A DNA stretch of 64,000 bases, from positions 1 through 64,000 of the forward strand of contig JAWLGZ010000003.1 in the NCBI GenBank assembly GCA_041690635.1, written 5' to 3'. The DNA comes from JAWLGZ01 sp041690635 (lineage in GTDB: Bacteria; Pseudomonadota; Gammaproteobacteria; Thiohalomonadales; Thiohalomonadaceae). Shown here piece by piece: positions 26,341 to 37,344 of the stretch; the stretch's first letter is position 1, and every line of letters begins with the position of its first letter. The notes beneath the pieces were generated by a model that did no database searches, was not told the origin of the DNA, and worked only from the letters and a program-made list of their open reading frames with translations. The translations under genes were made by a program, and so were the position numbers.

Positions 26341-26535
26341 ATGCCCACCCACGACTTCGCCTACCGTCCCGCGCCGGAAGGAACCGCGCATCCCGAACGG
26401 GTCTTTGCCTCCGAGTTGCTGGGGAAGGAGCGCATGCTGCTCATCGAGCACCGCGGCCACGAATATCTGCTGTCGGAGGCGGCCCCGGACGGTGGCCTTG
26501 TCCTGCTGCCCACCGCCCGTGACTGCCCCGCCTGA
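26341..26535 (+). CDS. hemP: HemP-family small hemin uptake protein
   Basis: This 64-residue protein has a second half (ERVFASELLGKERMLLIEHRGHEYLLSEA) matching the HemP family pattern of S-x-x-L-F/L followed by I-x-H-x-G-x-x-Y-x-L. HemP is a small protein encoded with haem-uptake systems and reported to promote expression of haem receptor genes in some proteobacteria. No TonB receptor or haem ABC transporter is near, which is unusual. ATG 26341 follows GAGGAGGAATCGAGCC, a strong site; the in-frame GTG/ATG extension at 26311 is not needed. Confidence 0.7.
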   Translation: MPTHDFAYRPAPEGTAHPERVFASELLGKERMLLIEHRGHEYLLSEAAPDGGLVLLPTARDCPA

Positions 26536-26599
26536 ACGCTAACGGTGAACCCTTCCGTGGCCACTGAGCGCGCGCGACTCCGGGAGTTGAAAAGGAGGC

Positions 26600-28342
26600 T
26601 CAGAACTCCTCCCACTCCTCTTCCTCGGGGAGCTGCTTACGAGCTGCAGGCGCCTTGTCCAAGGCCTTGGCTTTGGCGACAGGTTTTGTGGCTGGGCGCT
26701 GCTGCGGCACCGGCTTGGGCACTGCCGGTCTCTCGCTGACGGAGACAGGTGCCGCAAGCGGGGCAGCCGCCTGATCCAGCCGGAAAAATGAAACCACTCC
26801 GCTGAGGCTTCGCGCCTGATCCTCCATTGAGCGGGCGGCGGCGGCGGACTCTTCGACGAGGGCGGCGTTCTGCTGCGTCACCTCGTCCATCTGCATCACC
26901 GCCTTGTTCACCTGATCGATGCCGGCGGCCTGCTCGCCGCTGGCCGCCGCGATCTCCGCGACGATGTCGGTGACCCGCTTGACCCCTTCGACGATCTCCT
27001 GGAGGGTGGCACCGGAGCGCTCCACCAGTTCCGAGCCCGCCTCCACCTTGGCCACGCTGTCCTGAATGAGCCCCTTAATCTCCTTGGCTGCCGACGCACT
27101 ACGCTGTGCGAGGTTCCGCACCTCGCCGGCGACCACCGCAAACCCGCGCCCCTGCTCCCCCGCGCGCGCCGCCTCGACCGCGGCGTTCAGCGCCAGCAGG
27201 TTGGTCTGGAAGGCGATCTCGTCGATCACACCAATGATGTCGGCGATCTGCTTGGAGCTGGCGTTGATCGCCTTCATCGCGATCACGGCATCGCCGACCA
27301 CCTCCCCGCCCGACTCCGCCTGCTTGCGGGCGCTGGCGGCCAACTGATTGGCTTGTGCGGCATTGTCGGCGTTCTGTTTTACGGTCGAGGTCATCTCCTC
27401 CATGCTGGAGGCGGTCTCCTCCAGGCTGGAGGCCTGCTCCTCGGTGCGTTGCGACAGGTCCAGGTTGCCCTTGGCGATCTCGCCAGCCGCGCTGAGAATC
27501 GCATCGCTGCCGACGGTAACCTCCCCGACCACCTCACGCAGCTTGTCCTGCATCGCCTTGAGGGCGGCCAACAACTGACCGGTCTCGTCAGTCCGCTTCA
27601 CCTCCACATCGCCGGTGAGATCGCCGGCGGCGATGCGGCCGGCCATATCCACCGCGACACCCAGCGGCCGGCTGATGGCCAGGATGAGGAGGTAGGCGAC
27701 AATCGAGGAAAGCAGGAGACCGATAGCAATACTCGCGATCGCCACGGCGCGGATGGTCTCGTACTCCGCCAGAGCAGCGTCATACTCCTCCTTGGCGATC
27801 CGCAGCTGAAGCGCCATCAGCTTCTCGGCGACCTCCTTGGCGGTGTCGAAGGCGGGCAGACCAACGCGGATGACCTGCAGACTGGCCCCCTGATAATCAC
27901 CCGCCTCCAGCAGCGTCACCGCCTTTCTCAGCCCCTCATTGACGAAGAAGGCGCGCTTGGAGGCGTACTCGTTGGCGAGTTGCTCCTCCTCCGGGGTGAG
28001 ATAGGTAGCCATATAGGCTTTCCAGATGGCGGTGATACGCTCGATGTTCTCGGCAACCGCCCGGGTGTGGCTGTCGACCCCGTGGGTCTCCTCATGCACC
28101 CTGCTCACCGCGAGCGCCGGGTCGTGCTGGGAGGCCAGCAGCACCTGCTGCAGATTGGTCCGCATCAGGTCGTTCACGGCGGAGAGCTGTTCGGTCGGGA
28201 CCATGCGGTCTTCGTAGACGGTTTTCAGGCTGTCCACGGCATGGCGCATCCCCGTCAGCCCGACCACGCCGATGGCCAGCAGCAGCACCGCCATGAATGC
28301 CAGCGTCAGCACAAGACGCAGCTTGATGGTTAGTCCCTTCAT
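26600..28342 (-). CDS. Methyl-accepting chemotaxis protein with 4-helix sensor and CheR-tether pentapeptide
   Basis: This 580-residue chemoreceptor has TM1 at about residues 7-29 and a periplasmic four-helix-bundle domain (FMNxx-like residues 30-185). TM2 is near 190-212, followed by a HAMP domain (SRPLGVAVDMAGRIAAGDL) and the cytoplasmic signalling hairpin with the highly conserved tip (AFQTNLLALNAAVEAARAGEQGRGFAVVAGEVRNLAQRSA). The extreme C-terminus is EEEWEEF, and EWEEF fits the aromatic-x-x-aromatic pentapeptide that tethers CheR/CheB. ATG 28342 follows GGGGGGAG. The ligand is unknown. Confidence 0.93.
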   Translation of the reverse strand: MKGLTIKLRLVLTLAFMAVLLLAIGVVGLTGMRHAVDSLKTVYEDRMVPTEQLSAVNDLMRTNLQQVLLASQHDPALAVSRVHEETHGVDSHTRAVAENIERITAIWKAYMATYLTPEEEQLANEYASKRAFFVNEGLRKAVTLLEAGDYQGASLQVIRVGLPAFDTAKEVAEKLMALQLRIAKEEYDAALAEYETIRAVAIASIAIGLLLSSIVAYLLILAISRPLGVAVDMAGRIAAGDLTGDVEVKRTDETGQLLAALKAMQDKLREVVGEVTVGSDAILSAAGEIAKGNLDLSQRTEEQASSLEETASSMEEMTSTVKQNADNAAQANQLAASARKQAESGGEVVGDAVIAMKAINASSKQIADIIGVIDEIAFQTNLLALNAAVEAARAGEQGRGFAVVAGEVRNLAQRSASAAKEIKGLIQDSVAKVEAGSELVERSGATLQEIVEGVKRVTDIVAEIAAASGEQAAGIDQVNKAVMQMDEVTQQNAALVEESAAAARSMEDQARSLSGVVSFFRLDQAAAPLAAPVSVSERPAVPKPVPQQRPATKPVAKAKALDKAPAARKQLPEEEEWEEF

Positions 28343-28538
28343 ACTCCCCCCCAAATCCTGACAATAGGAGTGCGATTAAACCACCGTGCGGGTGGGCTGG
28401 CAACGATCTCCGCCATAACCGGCGGCTAAGCTAAATCGGCATGTGCGTTGTCGATAGTCGGATTTGCCCGCGTTATCGCTGTTCGCAACACCCACTCGAA
28501 CCGTATGATAGGAATTTCCGTCAACAACCACCCGGATC

Positions 28539-29581
28539 ATGCACAGGCTCGCCGTCTACATCGCTCTCCCACTCGCATTGCTGTTCGCCGGCTGCCAGCC
28601 GGACACGAAAAGCGAAGGGGAAAAAAAAGCCGAACGCCCGCACCCGGTGGAGGCCGCATCGGTCACCTTCGGTGCCACCGGCTTCGAACTGGAACGCCTG
28701 GGCACCTTACGTGCCGACCGCGAAGTGAAGGTGGTCACCCGCGAGGAAGGCCGACTCGCAACCCTGGCGGTCCGGGCCGGCGAGCAGGTCGAAAAAGGTG
28801 ATCTGCTGTTGCGCCTGGACGATCAACTGCTCCGTGCGGAGTTGAAGAAAGCCACCGCCGGGCGCAGCCAGGCGGAATTGGATGTGCAGCGGCTCGAGAA
28901 GCTGCGCGGCGGGCGGATTATCTCCGAGGAGGAGCTGGCGCGCGCCCGCACCGCCCTGGAGGTTGCTCTCGCGGAGGAAGATCTGCTCAAGATCCGGCTC
29001 GGGTACACTGAGGTCCGCGCGCCCTTTTCCGGCGCAATCAGTGCCCGTCTCGCTGAACCCGGAGACGTGGTGCCGCGCCTGGCCCATGTACTGACACTGA
29101 CCGACACCAGCGAGCTGGTCACCGAAGTCAAGGTTTCGGAGCTGCTCCTGCCCGAGATCACAGCCGGCGAGCAGGTCGAGGTGCGGATCGACGCCCTGGG
29201 CTCTGCGCGCCACCCGGGCAAGGTGGTCCGTATCCATCCACGCATCGATCCGGTGACCCGCCAGGGAACAGTCGAGGTGGTGCTCAGTCCGCCGCCGCCC
29301 GGTGCACGTCCGGGACAGTCCTGCCGCGTGCTGCTGGCCGGCCGCGCGCAACCACGCCTGACCATCCCCTTCGCCGCCTTGCGCCGCGGCGAAGGGGAGT
29401 ACGTATTCGTGATCGATGAAGGTCACGCCCAAAGCCATCCGGTCACCACCGGGCTCCAGCTCGGCGAGCGCGTGGAACTCCTTGACGGACCGGGTGAGGG
29501 CACCCCGGTGGTGATCAAGGGTTTCATGGGGCTTACCGATGGTACGCCCGTGGAAGTGGTCGGCGGACCCGGCGCAACCCC

Positions 29582-29585
<4 letters not shown>
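28539..29585 (+). CDS. RND efflux periplasmic adaptor (membrane fusion lipoprotein)
   Basis: This 348-residue HlyD/AcrA-type protein has a lipoprotein signal peptide (LPLALLFAGC, lipidated Cys near residue 19). The lipoyl half-motifs flank a short coiled-coil hairpin (GRSQAELDVQRLEKLRGG...). Then come a beta-barrel domain (VRAPFSGAISARLAEPGDVV; VRIDALGSARHPGKVVRI) and a membrane-proximal domain. It links the inner-membrane pump to an outer-membrane channel. The stop overlaps the permease ATG by ATGA. No TolC-type gene is adjacent. Confidence 0.9.
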
Positions 29586-32689
<3,104 letters not shown>

Positions 32690-32707
32690 GCGTGGGGGTT
32701 CTCACGC

Positions 32708-33577
32708 TTACTTCTCATCCTTGACATCGCCCTTGAGGGCGGCCTCCTCCTGCTCATACCGGTCAAGCGCCGCCTCCATCGCCTGGTCGGTATCGAGGGT
32801 CTCCTCTTCTTGCTCACTTTCCATCTCCTCCTCGCGCGTACGCTTTAACTTGAGGAAGTAACGGGAGGCGAGCACGCCCGCCTCGAACAGGATCCAGATG
32901 GGGAAGGCGAGCAGGGTCTGGGAGATGATGTCCGGCGGGGTGAGCAGCATCCCCATCACGAACGCCGCCACAACCACATAGGGCCGTTTTTCAATCAGCG
33001 CATCGGGGGTGGTCACGCCCATCCAGACCAGCAGGATGATCGCCACGGGGACTTCGAAGCTGAAGCCGAAGGCAAAAAACAGCTTGAGGACGAAGTCGAG
33101 GTACTTGGCGATATCGGTCATCACCGCCACCCCCTCCGGGGCGACAGAGGTGAAGAAACCGAAGATGAGGGGGAACACCACGAAGTAGGCGAACGCCATT
33201 CCCGCATAGAACAGCAGCGAGCTGGAGATAAGCAGCGGTATGGCTATCTGGCGCTCGTGGGAATAGAGACCGGGGGCGATAAACGACCAGACCTGATGGA
33301 GGATAAAGGGCATCGCCGCAAAGATGGAGAGCACCAGCGCCAGCTTGAACGGGGTAAGGAACGGCGAGGCCACCTCGGTGGCGATCATCTGGCCGCCCTC
33401 GGGCAGATGCACCAGCAGCGGCTCGGCGAGGAAGGAGTAGAGGTCGTTGGCGAAATAGAACAGCCCGAGGAAGATCAGCAGCACCAGCAGCACGATCCGC
33501 AGCAACCGATCGCGTAGCTCTATCAGGTGGGTGATAAAGGGCTGTTCAGCCTCGGGCCGGGAGTTATTATCGCTCAT
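32708..33577 (-). CDS. tatC: Sec-independent (Tat) translocase subunit TatC
   Basis: This 289-residue protein with six membrane helices is the signal-binding core of the twin-arginine translocase. It has the N-terminal cytoplasmic motif FITHLIELRDRLLR, APGLYSHERQIAIPLL with the conserved Glu, YFVVFPLIFGFF, and the FEVPVAI segment before TM5. A charged Glu-rich tail of about 40 residues (REEEMESEQEEETLD) extends the protein beyond the usual length. ATG 33577 lies within the end of tatB, an 11-base overlap; the longer in-frame start at 33736 is a tatB shadow. Confidence 0.93.
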   Translation of the reverse strand: MSDNNSRPEAEQPFITHLIELRDRLLRIVLLVLLIFLGLFYFANDLYSFLAEPLLVHLPEGGQMIATEVASPFLTPFKLALVLSIFAAMPFILHQVWSFIAPGLYSHERQIAIPLLISSSLLFYAGMAFAYFVVFPLIFGFFTSVAPEGVAVMTDIAKYLDFVLKLFFAFGFSFEVPVAIILLVWMGVTTPDALIEKRPYVVVAAFVMGMLLTPPDIISQTLLAFPIWILFEAGVLASRYFLKLKRTREEEMESEQEEETLDTDQAMEAALDRYEQEEAALKGDVKDEK

Positions 33578-34022
33578 CGTTGCGGGTGTCGGCGCCGGAC
33601 TGGGGATTGCTTTCGCCCATCTCCTCGCGGGTGTCGGCGCCAGTCTGAGGTTTACTGTCGCCCGGGCTCTGGAGGGCGCTGGCCCCTGATTGGGGGTTAC
33701 GGTCGCTCGTACCCCCGCGGCTCTCCGCACCATCATCGCTGCCCGAGAGCAACTCCAACTCCTCCTTCAGCGACGCGGTATCGCGGACCTCATCCGCAAA
33801 CTCGTGAAGGCCGGTATTCTGCACGTTGCGCTCGATCGCCTTCTTCAACTCATCGGCCTTGAGTTCGCGATCGATGTCTGCCTTCACATTCGAGACAAAA
33901 CCGCGCGCACGCCCCACCCACATGCCGGCGGTGCGGGCAAGTTTTGGCAGGCGTTCAGGACCGACCACCAGCAGGGCGACCACCCCGATGATTGCCAGTT
34001 CCCAGAATCCGATATCGAACAT
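33567..34022 (-). CDS. tatB: Tat translocase subunit TatB with repetitive tail
   Basis: This 151-residue protein has a single N-terminal helix MFDIGFWELAIIGVVALLVVGPERLP, the TatB hallmark, followed by an amphipathic helix and a coiled region (KADIDRELKADELKKAIERN). The C-terminal 50 residues hold imperfect repeats of the form NPQSGAD(T)R / KPQTGADTREE, with the DNA also repeated (GGGTGTCGGCGCC twice). TatB, with TatC, forms the receptor for twin-arginine signals. The gene overlaps tatC and follows tatA by 18 bases. Confidence 0.92.
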   Translation of the reverse strand: MFDIGFWELAIIGVVALLVVGPERLPKLARTAGMWVGRARGFVSNVKADIDRELKADELKKAIERNVQNTGLHEFADEVRDTASLKEELELLSGSDDGAESRGGTSDRNPQSGASALQSPGDSKPQTGADTREEMGESNPQSGADTRNDER

Positions 34023-34040
34023 GGGGGCGCGTAAACGCCG

Positions 34041-34283
34041 CTACACCTTGTCCTTCTCCTGAGTGGCCTGACCCTCGTAGACGGTCCCGGCCTTCTCCTC
34101 CAGCTTCGCCTTGTCGTCGGCGGCCGCCTCGGGCTCTTCACCCTCCTTGACCGCCTTCTTGAAGTTGCGCAGGGCACTGCCCAGGTCACCGCCCATGTTG
34201 CGAAGTTTCTTGGTGCCGAACAGCAACACCACGATGAGGAGGATAATCAGAAGCTGCCAAACACTGATGCCGCCCATTCCCAT
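34041..34283 (-). CDS. tatA: Tat translocase subunit TatA
   Basis: This 80-residue protein is MGMGGISVWQLLIILLIVVLLFG (membrane helix), then the FGTKKLRNMGGDLGSALRNFKKAV amphipathic helix, then a charged tail. This is the canonical TatA/E layout for the pore-forming subunit. ATG 34283 has AGGAG seven bases upstream. It sits directly after hinT in the his-hinT-tat arrangement common in gammaproteobacteria. Confidence 0.93.
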   Translation of the reverse strand: MGMGGISVWQLLIILLIVVLLFGTKKLRNMGGDLGSALRNFKKAVKEGEEPEAAADDKAKLEEKAGTVYEGQATQEKDKV

Positions 34284-34312
34284 TCGAAGACTCCTGTTGG
34301 TGAAATTTCCGG

Positions 34313-34648
34313 TCAAAACCCGGGCAGGCGTTCGCCACCCAGCAGGTGGATGTGGAGATGGAACACCTCCTGCCCGCCACCTTTACCGGTGTTAACAATC
34401 GTGCGAAACCCCTCCGCAAGCCCCTGCTCACGTGCAAGCTCGGGCAGCAGACGCATCATGTATCCGATAAGACCGTCATGCGCGGGTTCCAGTTCGGCCA
34501 GGCTTGGGATGTGCTCGCGCGGTATCACCAGCAGATGCACCCGCGCCTTCGGCGCGATATCCCGAAAGACCACCACCCGGTCGTCCTCGTACACCTTCTC
34601 CGCCGGGATCTCCCCGGCGACGATCCTACAAAAAATGCAATCGGTCAT
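34313..34648 (-). CDS. hinT: HIT-family (HinT) purine nucleoside phosphoramidase
   Basis: This 111-residue protein starts MTDCIFCRIVAGEIPAEKVYEDD, characteristic of HinT, and carries the histidine triad HLHIHLLGG near the C-terminus. The family hydrolyses AMP-lysine and other nucleoside phosphoramidates. The position between hisE and tatA is conserved in related genomes. The 140-base gap to hisE is filled by an inverted-repeat element. Confidence 0.93.
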   Translation of the reverse strand: MTDCIFCRIVAGEIPAEKVYEDDRVVVFRDIAPKARVHLLVIPREHIPSLAELEPAHDGLIGYMMRLLPELAREQGLAEGFRTIVNTGKGGGQEVFHLHIHLLGGERLPGF

Positions 34649-34662
34649 TTCAGGACCCTTTT

Positions 34663-34778
34663 GCCACAGAGCACACAGAGGTCACAGTGCGGAGCAGCGA
34701 TTCCCGGCGCGGTTTCACCCGCGAATCCACTCGTGCTGAACGGCGAACGCTCTCTGTGTCCGCTGTGACCTCTATGGC
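34663..34778. repeat. Inverted-repeat element in hisE-hinT gap
   Basis: The left end GCCACAGAGCACACAGAGGT (34663 onward, continuing CACAG) matches the reverse complement of the right end CTGTGACCTCTATGGC (34763-34778) as GCCATAGAGGTCACAG. The element is about 116 bp with GC-rich interior and no reading frame of note. It resembles widespread CTCTGTG/CACAGAG intergenic repeats. Confidence 0.65.
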
Positions 34779-34788
34779 AATATTCGTA

Positions 34789-35106
34789 TTACTCGCCTCT
34801 GGATGCCTTCTCCTCCAACCCCGACAGGCCGAAGCGGCGGTCCAGCTCATCCAGCACCGCCTGTGGTTCGAGGTTGAGGTGCTTGAGCATCACGAGCGTG
34901 TGGAACCAGAGGTCGGCGGTCTCGTAGATCACCTGCGACGGGTCGCCGTCCTTGGCGGCGATGACCGTTTCGGTCGCCTCCTCGCCCACCTTCTTCAGAA
35001 TACTGTCGAGCCCCTTGGCATACAGTTTCGCCACGTAGGAGCTGTCCGGTTCGGCGCCCTTGCGCTCCTCCAGGACCTCGGCTAATCGTAACAGAACATC
35101 GCTCAC
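34789..35106 (-). CDS. hisE: Phosphoribosyl-ATP pyrophosphatase
   Basis: This 105-residue MazG-like all-alpha enzyme catalyses the second step of histidine synthesis. It has LAEVLEERKGAEPDSSYVAKLYAKGLDSILKKVGEEATETVIAAKDGD with the metal-binding EExxE-type acids, and YETADLWFHTLVMLKHLNL. Its start overlaps the hisI stop by ATGA, giving coupled synthesis of the two activities that are fused in enterobacteria. Confidence 0.94.
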   Translation of the reverse strand: MSDVLLRLAEVLEERKGAEPDSSYVAKLYAKGLDSILKKVGEEATETVIAAKDGDPSQVIYETADLWFHTLVMLKHLNLEPQAVLDELDRRFGLSGLEEKASRGE

Positions 35107-35501
35107 CGGCTCCCCCCGTAGATTGTATCCGGGTCCTTGAGAATCGGTTCCACCGGCACCCAGGCATTACCGTCCAGCTGATTGTAGAAACAGCTCTCGC
35201 GTCCGGTATGGCAGGCGATGCCTCCCACCTGCTCTATGGCCAGCAGCACCACATCCTTGTCGCAGTCGGTGCGGATCGACTTCACCTGCTGCACGTGGCC
35301 GGACTCCTCGCCCTTGCGCCAGAGTTTACCGCGCGAACGGGACCAGTAGACCGCGCGCCCCTCCTCGACCGTGAGCGCCAGCGCCGCCCGGTTCATCCAG
35401 GCGAACATCATCACCCGCCCGGTGGCGTGGTCCTGGGCGATAACCGGCACCAGCCCGTCATCACCCCACTTAATCTCGTCCAGCCAAGTCTCATTCATCA
35501 T
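35103..35501 (-). CDS. hisI: Phosphoribosyl-AMP cyclohydrolase
   Basis: This 132-residue zinc enzyme opens the adenine ring in step 3 of histidine synthesis. It shows VPVIAQDHATGRVMMFAWMNRAAL, the SRSRGKLWRKGEESGHVQ motif, the DCDKDVVLLAIEQ metal-binding acids, and the C-terminal CHTGRESCFYNQL with the zinc cysteine. The length is typical of a free-standing HisI. It is separated from hisF by a 209-base repeat-filled gap. Confidence 0.94.
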   Translation of the reverse strand: MMNETWLDEIKWGDDGLVPVIAQDHATGRVMMFAWMNRAALALTVEEGRAVYWSRSRGKLWRKGEESGHVQQVKSIRTDCDKDVVLLAIEQVGGIACHTGRESCFYNQLDGNAWVPVEPILKDPDTIYGGSR

Positions 35502-35508
35502 AAAAGCA

Positions 35509-35705
35509 ATTTACCGCAGAGGGCGCACGACTGCACGGATGCAGGAGTTAGAGCAACGCATGGAGCGGTTGCCGAGAGAACGCAGAGGAAATCGGAAATT
35601 GAGCTCGCAGATCCAGCCGCAACTGGAAATCCCAAGCGCCTTCCGGGAACCGAGGCACTTTCACGTGCTTTCCTCTGCGACCTCCGCGACCTCTGCGGTG
35701 AAATT
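35509..35705. repeat. Inverted-repeat element in hisF-hisI gap, interrupted by the 48-bp repeat
   Basis: The left end AATTTACCGCAGAGGGCGC (35509-35527) matches the reverse complement of the right end GCGACCTCTGCGGTGAAAT (35687-35705) at all but two positions. The interior repeats CGCAGAGG and CCTCTGCG. The 48-bp repeat at 35529-35576 lies immediately inside the left end, suggesting one dispersed element was inserted in another. There is no reading frame with family resemblance. Confidence 0.7.
35529..35576 (+). repeat. 48-bp dispersed repeat, copy B
   Basis: This starts GACTGCACGGATGCAGG and ends CGGTTGCCGAG, aligned without gaps to 12971-13018. It is nested inside the CCGCAGAGG inverted-repeat element of the his operon. 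Confidence 0.7.
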
Positions 35706-35710
35706 CTGTC

Positions 35711-36472
35711 TCACAACCGCACTTCGATGCCGGCCTCGGCCATGCGGCGCTTGGCCTGCTCGATGGTGTACTCGCCGAAATGGAAGATGCTGGCGGCGAG
35801 CACCGCGTCGGCTTTCCCCTCCAGCACACCGTCGACCAGATGGTCCAGGTTGCCCACACCCCCGGAGGCGATCACCGGCACCCGCACCGCATCCGAGACG
35901 GCGCGGGTCAGGGGCAGGTTGAAGCCGGACTTGGTGCCGTCCCGATCCATACTGGTCAGCAGGATCTCGCCGGCGCCGTAATCGACCATCTTGCGCGCCC
36001 ACTCCACGGCGTCGATTCCGGTGGGCTTGCGACCGCCGTGGGTGAAGATTTCCCACTGTCCGGGCGCCACCTGTTTGGCATCGATCGCCACCACGATGCA
36101 CTGGGAGCCGAACCGCTCCGCCGCCTCGCGCACGAACTCCGGATTGAACACGGCCGCCGTGTTGATGGCCACCTTGTCGGCACCGGCGTTGAGCATCCGG
36201 CGCACATCCTCGCTCTTGCGGATCCCGCCGCCGACGGTGAGCGGAATGAAGACCTGGCCGGCCACCTCCTCCACCACATGGACCATCGTCTCACGATCCT
36301 CGTGGGAGGCGGTGATGTCGAGGAAGGTGATCTCGTCCGCGCCCTGCTCGTCGTAACGGCGTGCGATCTCGATCGGGTCGCCGGCGTCACGGATATCGAC
36401 GAACTGGACCCCCTTGACCACCCGGCCGGCGTCTACGTCGAGGCAGGGAATGATACGTTTTGCCAAACCCAT
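35711..36472 (-). CDS. hisF: Imidazole glycerol phosphate synthase cyclase subunit
   Basis: This 253-residue TIM barrel starts MGLAKRIIPCLDVDAGRVVKGVQF. Catalytic Asp residues are in CLDVDAG (Asp11 equivalent) and LLTSMDRDGTKSG (Asp130 equivalent). With HisH it forms IGP and AICAR from PRFAR. ATG 36472 is the family start, but no good ribosome-binding site precedes it. The 40 bases upstream are a heptamer repeat (CTTGAGA units) whose GAGG is too far away, so translation may depend on this unusual leader. Confidence 0.95.
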   Translation of the reverse strand: MGLAKRIIPCLDVDAGRVVKGVQFVDIRDAGDPIEIARRYDEQGADEITFLDITASHEDRETMVHVVEEVAGQVFIPLTVGGGIRKSEDVRRMLNAGADKVAINTAAVFNPEFVREAAERFGSQCIVVAIDAKQVAPGQWEIFTHGGRKPTGIDAVEWARKMVDYGAGEILLTSMDRDGTKSGFNLPLTRAVSDAVRVPVIASGGVGNLDHLVDGVLEGKADAVLAASIFHFGEYTIEQAKRRMAEAGIEVRL

Positions 36473-36479
36473 AAATTCA

Positions 36480-36514
36480 GTCTCAAGCCTCAAGTCTCAA
36501 GTCTCAAGTGACAA
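36480..36514 (+). repeat. Heptamer repeat upstream of hisF (GTCTCAA type)
   Basis: Five in-register 7-base units: GTCTCAA, GCCTCAA, GTCTCAA, GTCTCAA, GTGACAA. They lie 8 bases upstream of the hisF start codon and occupy its leader. Confidence 0.85.
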
Positions 36515-36540
36515 GAACAGCCAAAAACGTCGATTGACCC

Positions 36541-36575
36541 GCTTGCCACTTGCCACTTGTCACTTGCCACTCGCC
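36541..36575 (+). repeat. Heptamer repeat at 3' end of hisA (ACTTGCC type)
   Basis: Five in-register units: GCTTGCC, ACTTGCC, ACTTGTC, ACTTGCC, ACTCGCC. The single ACTTGTC variant, with the following A, creates the hisA TGA stop on the minus strand. The last two units encode the final residues of HisA. Confidence 0.85.
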
Positions 36576-37303
36576 AGTTCATCGGCAAGGCGCTGGCCTT
36601 CGGCGAAGTCGAGGGAACCCTCGTAGATCGCCCGGCCGGTGATGGCGCCCATGATGCCCTCGTCAGCCACTTCGCTGAGGGCACGGATGTCGTCGAGGTT
36701 GGTAATGCCGCCGGAGGCGATCACTGGAATGCTGATGGCCTGGGCCAGTTTCACCGTTGCCTCGATATTGACGCCGGTCATCATGCCGTCACGCCCGATG
36801 TCGGTGTAGACAATGGATTCGACCCCATCCTCCTCGAAGTGCCGGGCGAGGTCGATGACGTTGTGCTTGGAAAGTTTGGACCAGCCGTCGATGGCGACCC
36901 GACCCTCCTTGGCGTCGAGTCCGACGATGACGTGGCCCGGAAACTCCATGCACAGGTCGTTGACGAAGTGTGGGGCGCTCACCGCCTTGGTGCCGATGAT
37001 CACATAGCTGACACCGGCATCCAGGTAGGCCTCGACCGTCTCCGCATCACGAATACCGCCCCCGACCTGAATGGGGATGTCCGGGTAGGCGGCGGCGATC
37101 GCATGGATCACCTCCCGGTTGACCGGGCGGCCGTCGAAGGCGCCGTTCAGGTCCACCAGGTGCAGGCGCCGGGCGCCCGCCTCCACCCAGCGTCCGGCCA
37201 TGGCGACCGGATCGTCGGAAAACACCGTCTCGTCTTCCATGCGCCCCTGGCGCAGCCGCACGCACTTGCCGTCTTTCAGGTCGATGGCGGGAATCAGCAG
37301 CAT
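36560..37303 (-). CDS. hisA: ProFAR isomerase (phosphoribosylformimino-AICAR-phosphate isomerase)
   Basis: This 247-residue TIM barrel starts MLLIPAIDLKDGKCVRLRQG with catalytic Asp8. The second catalytic Asp is in VYTDIGRDGMMTGVN (Asp127 region), and the phosphate loops are VGGGIRD and IASGGITN. It opens the ribose ring of ProFAR to PRFAR. The C-terminus (ASGK) and the TGA stop are encoded by a heptamer repeat, an oddity shared with tsaD. The gene order hisH-hisA-hisF is standard. Confidence 0.95.
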   Translation of the reverse strand: MLLIPAIDLKDGKCVRLRQGRMEDETVFSDDPVAMAGRWVEAGARRLHLVDLNGAFDGRPVNREVIHAIAAAYPDIPIQVGGGIRDAETVEAYLDAGVSYVIIGTKAVSAPHFVNDLCMEFPGHVIVGLDAKEGRVAIDGWSKLSKHNVIDLARHFEEDGVESIVYTDIGRDGMMTGVNIEATVKLAQAISIPVIASGGITNLDDIRALSEVADEGIMGAITGRAIYEGSLDFAEGQRLADELASGK

Positions 37304-37344
37304 GGGTCTCCCCCGGTAGGCCTGTTGTGTTTTGTGGAATCGGT

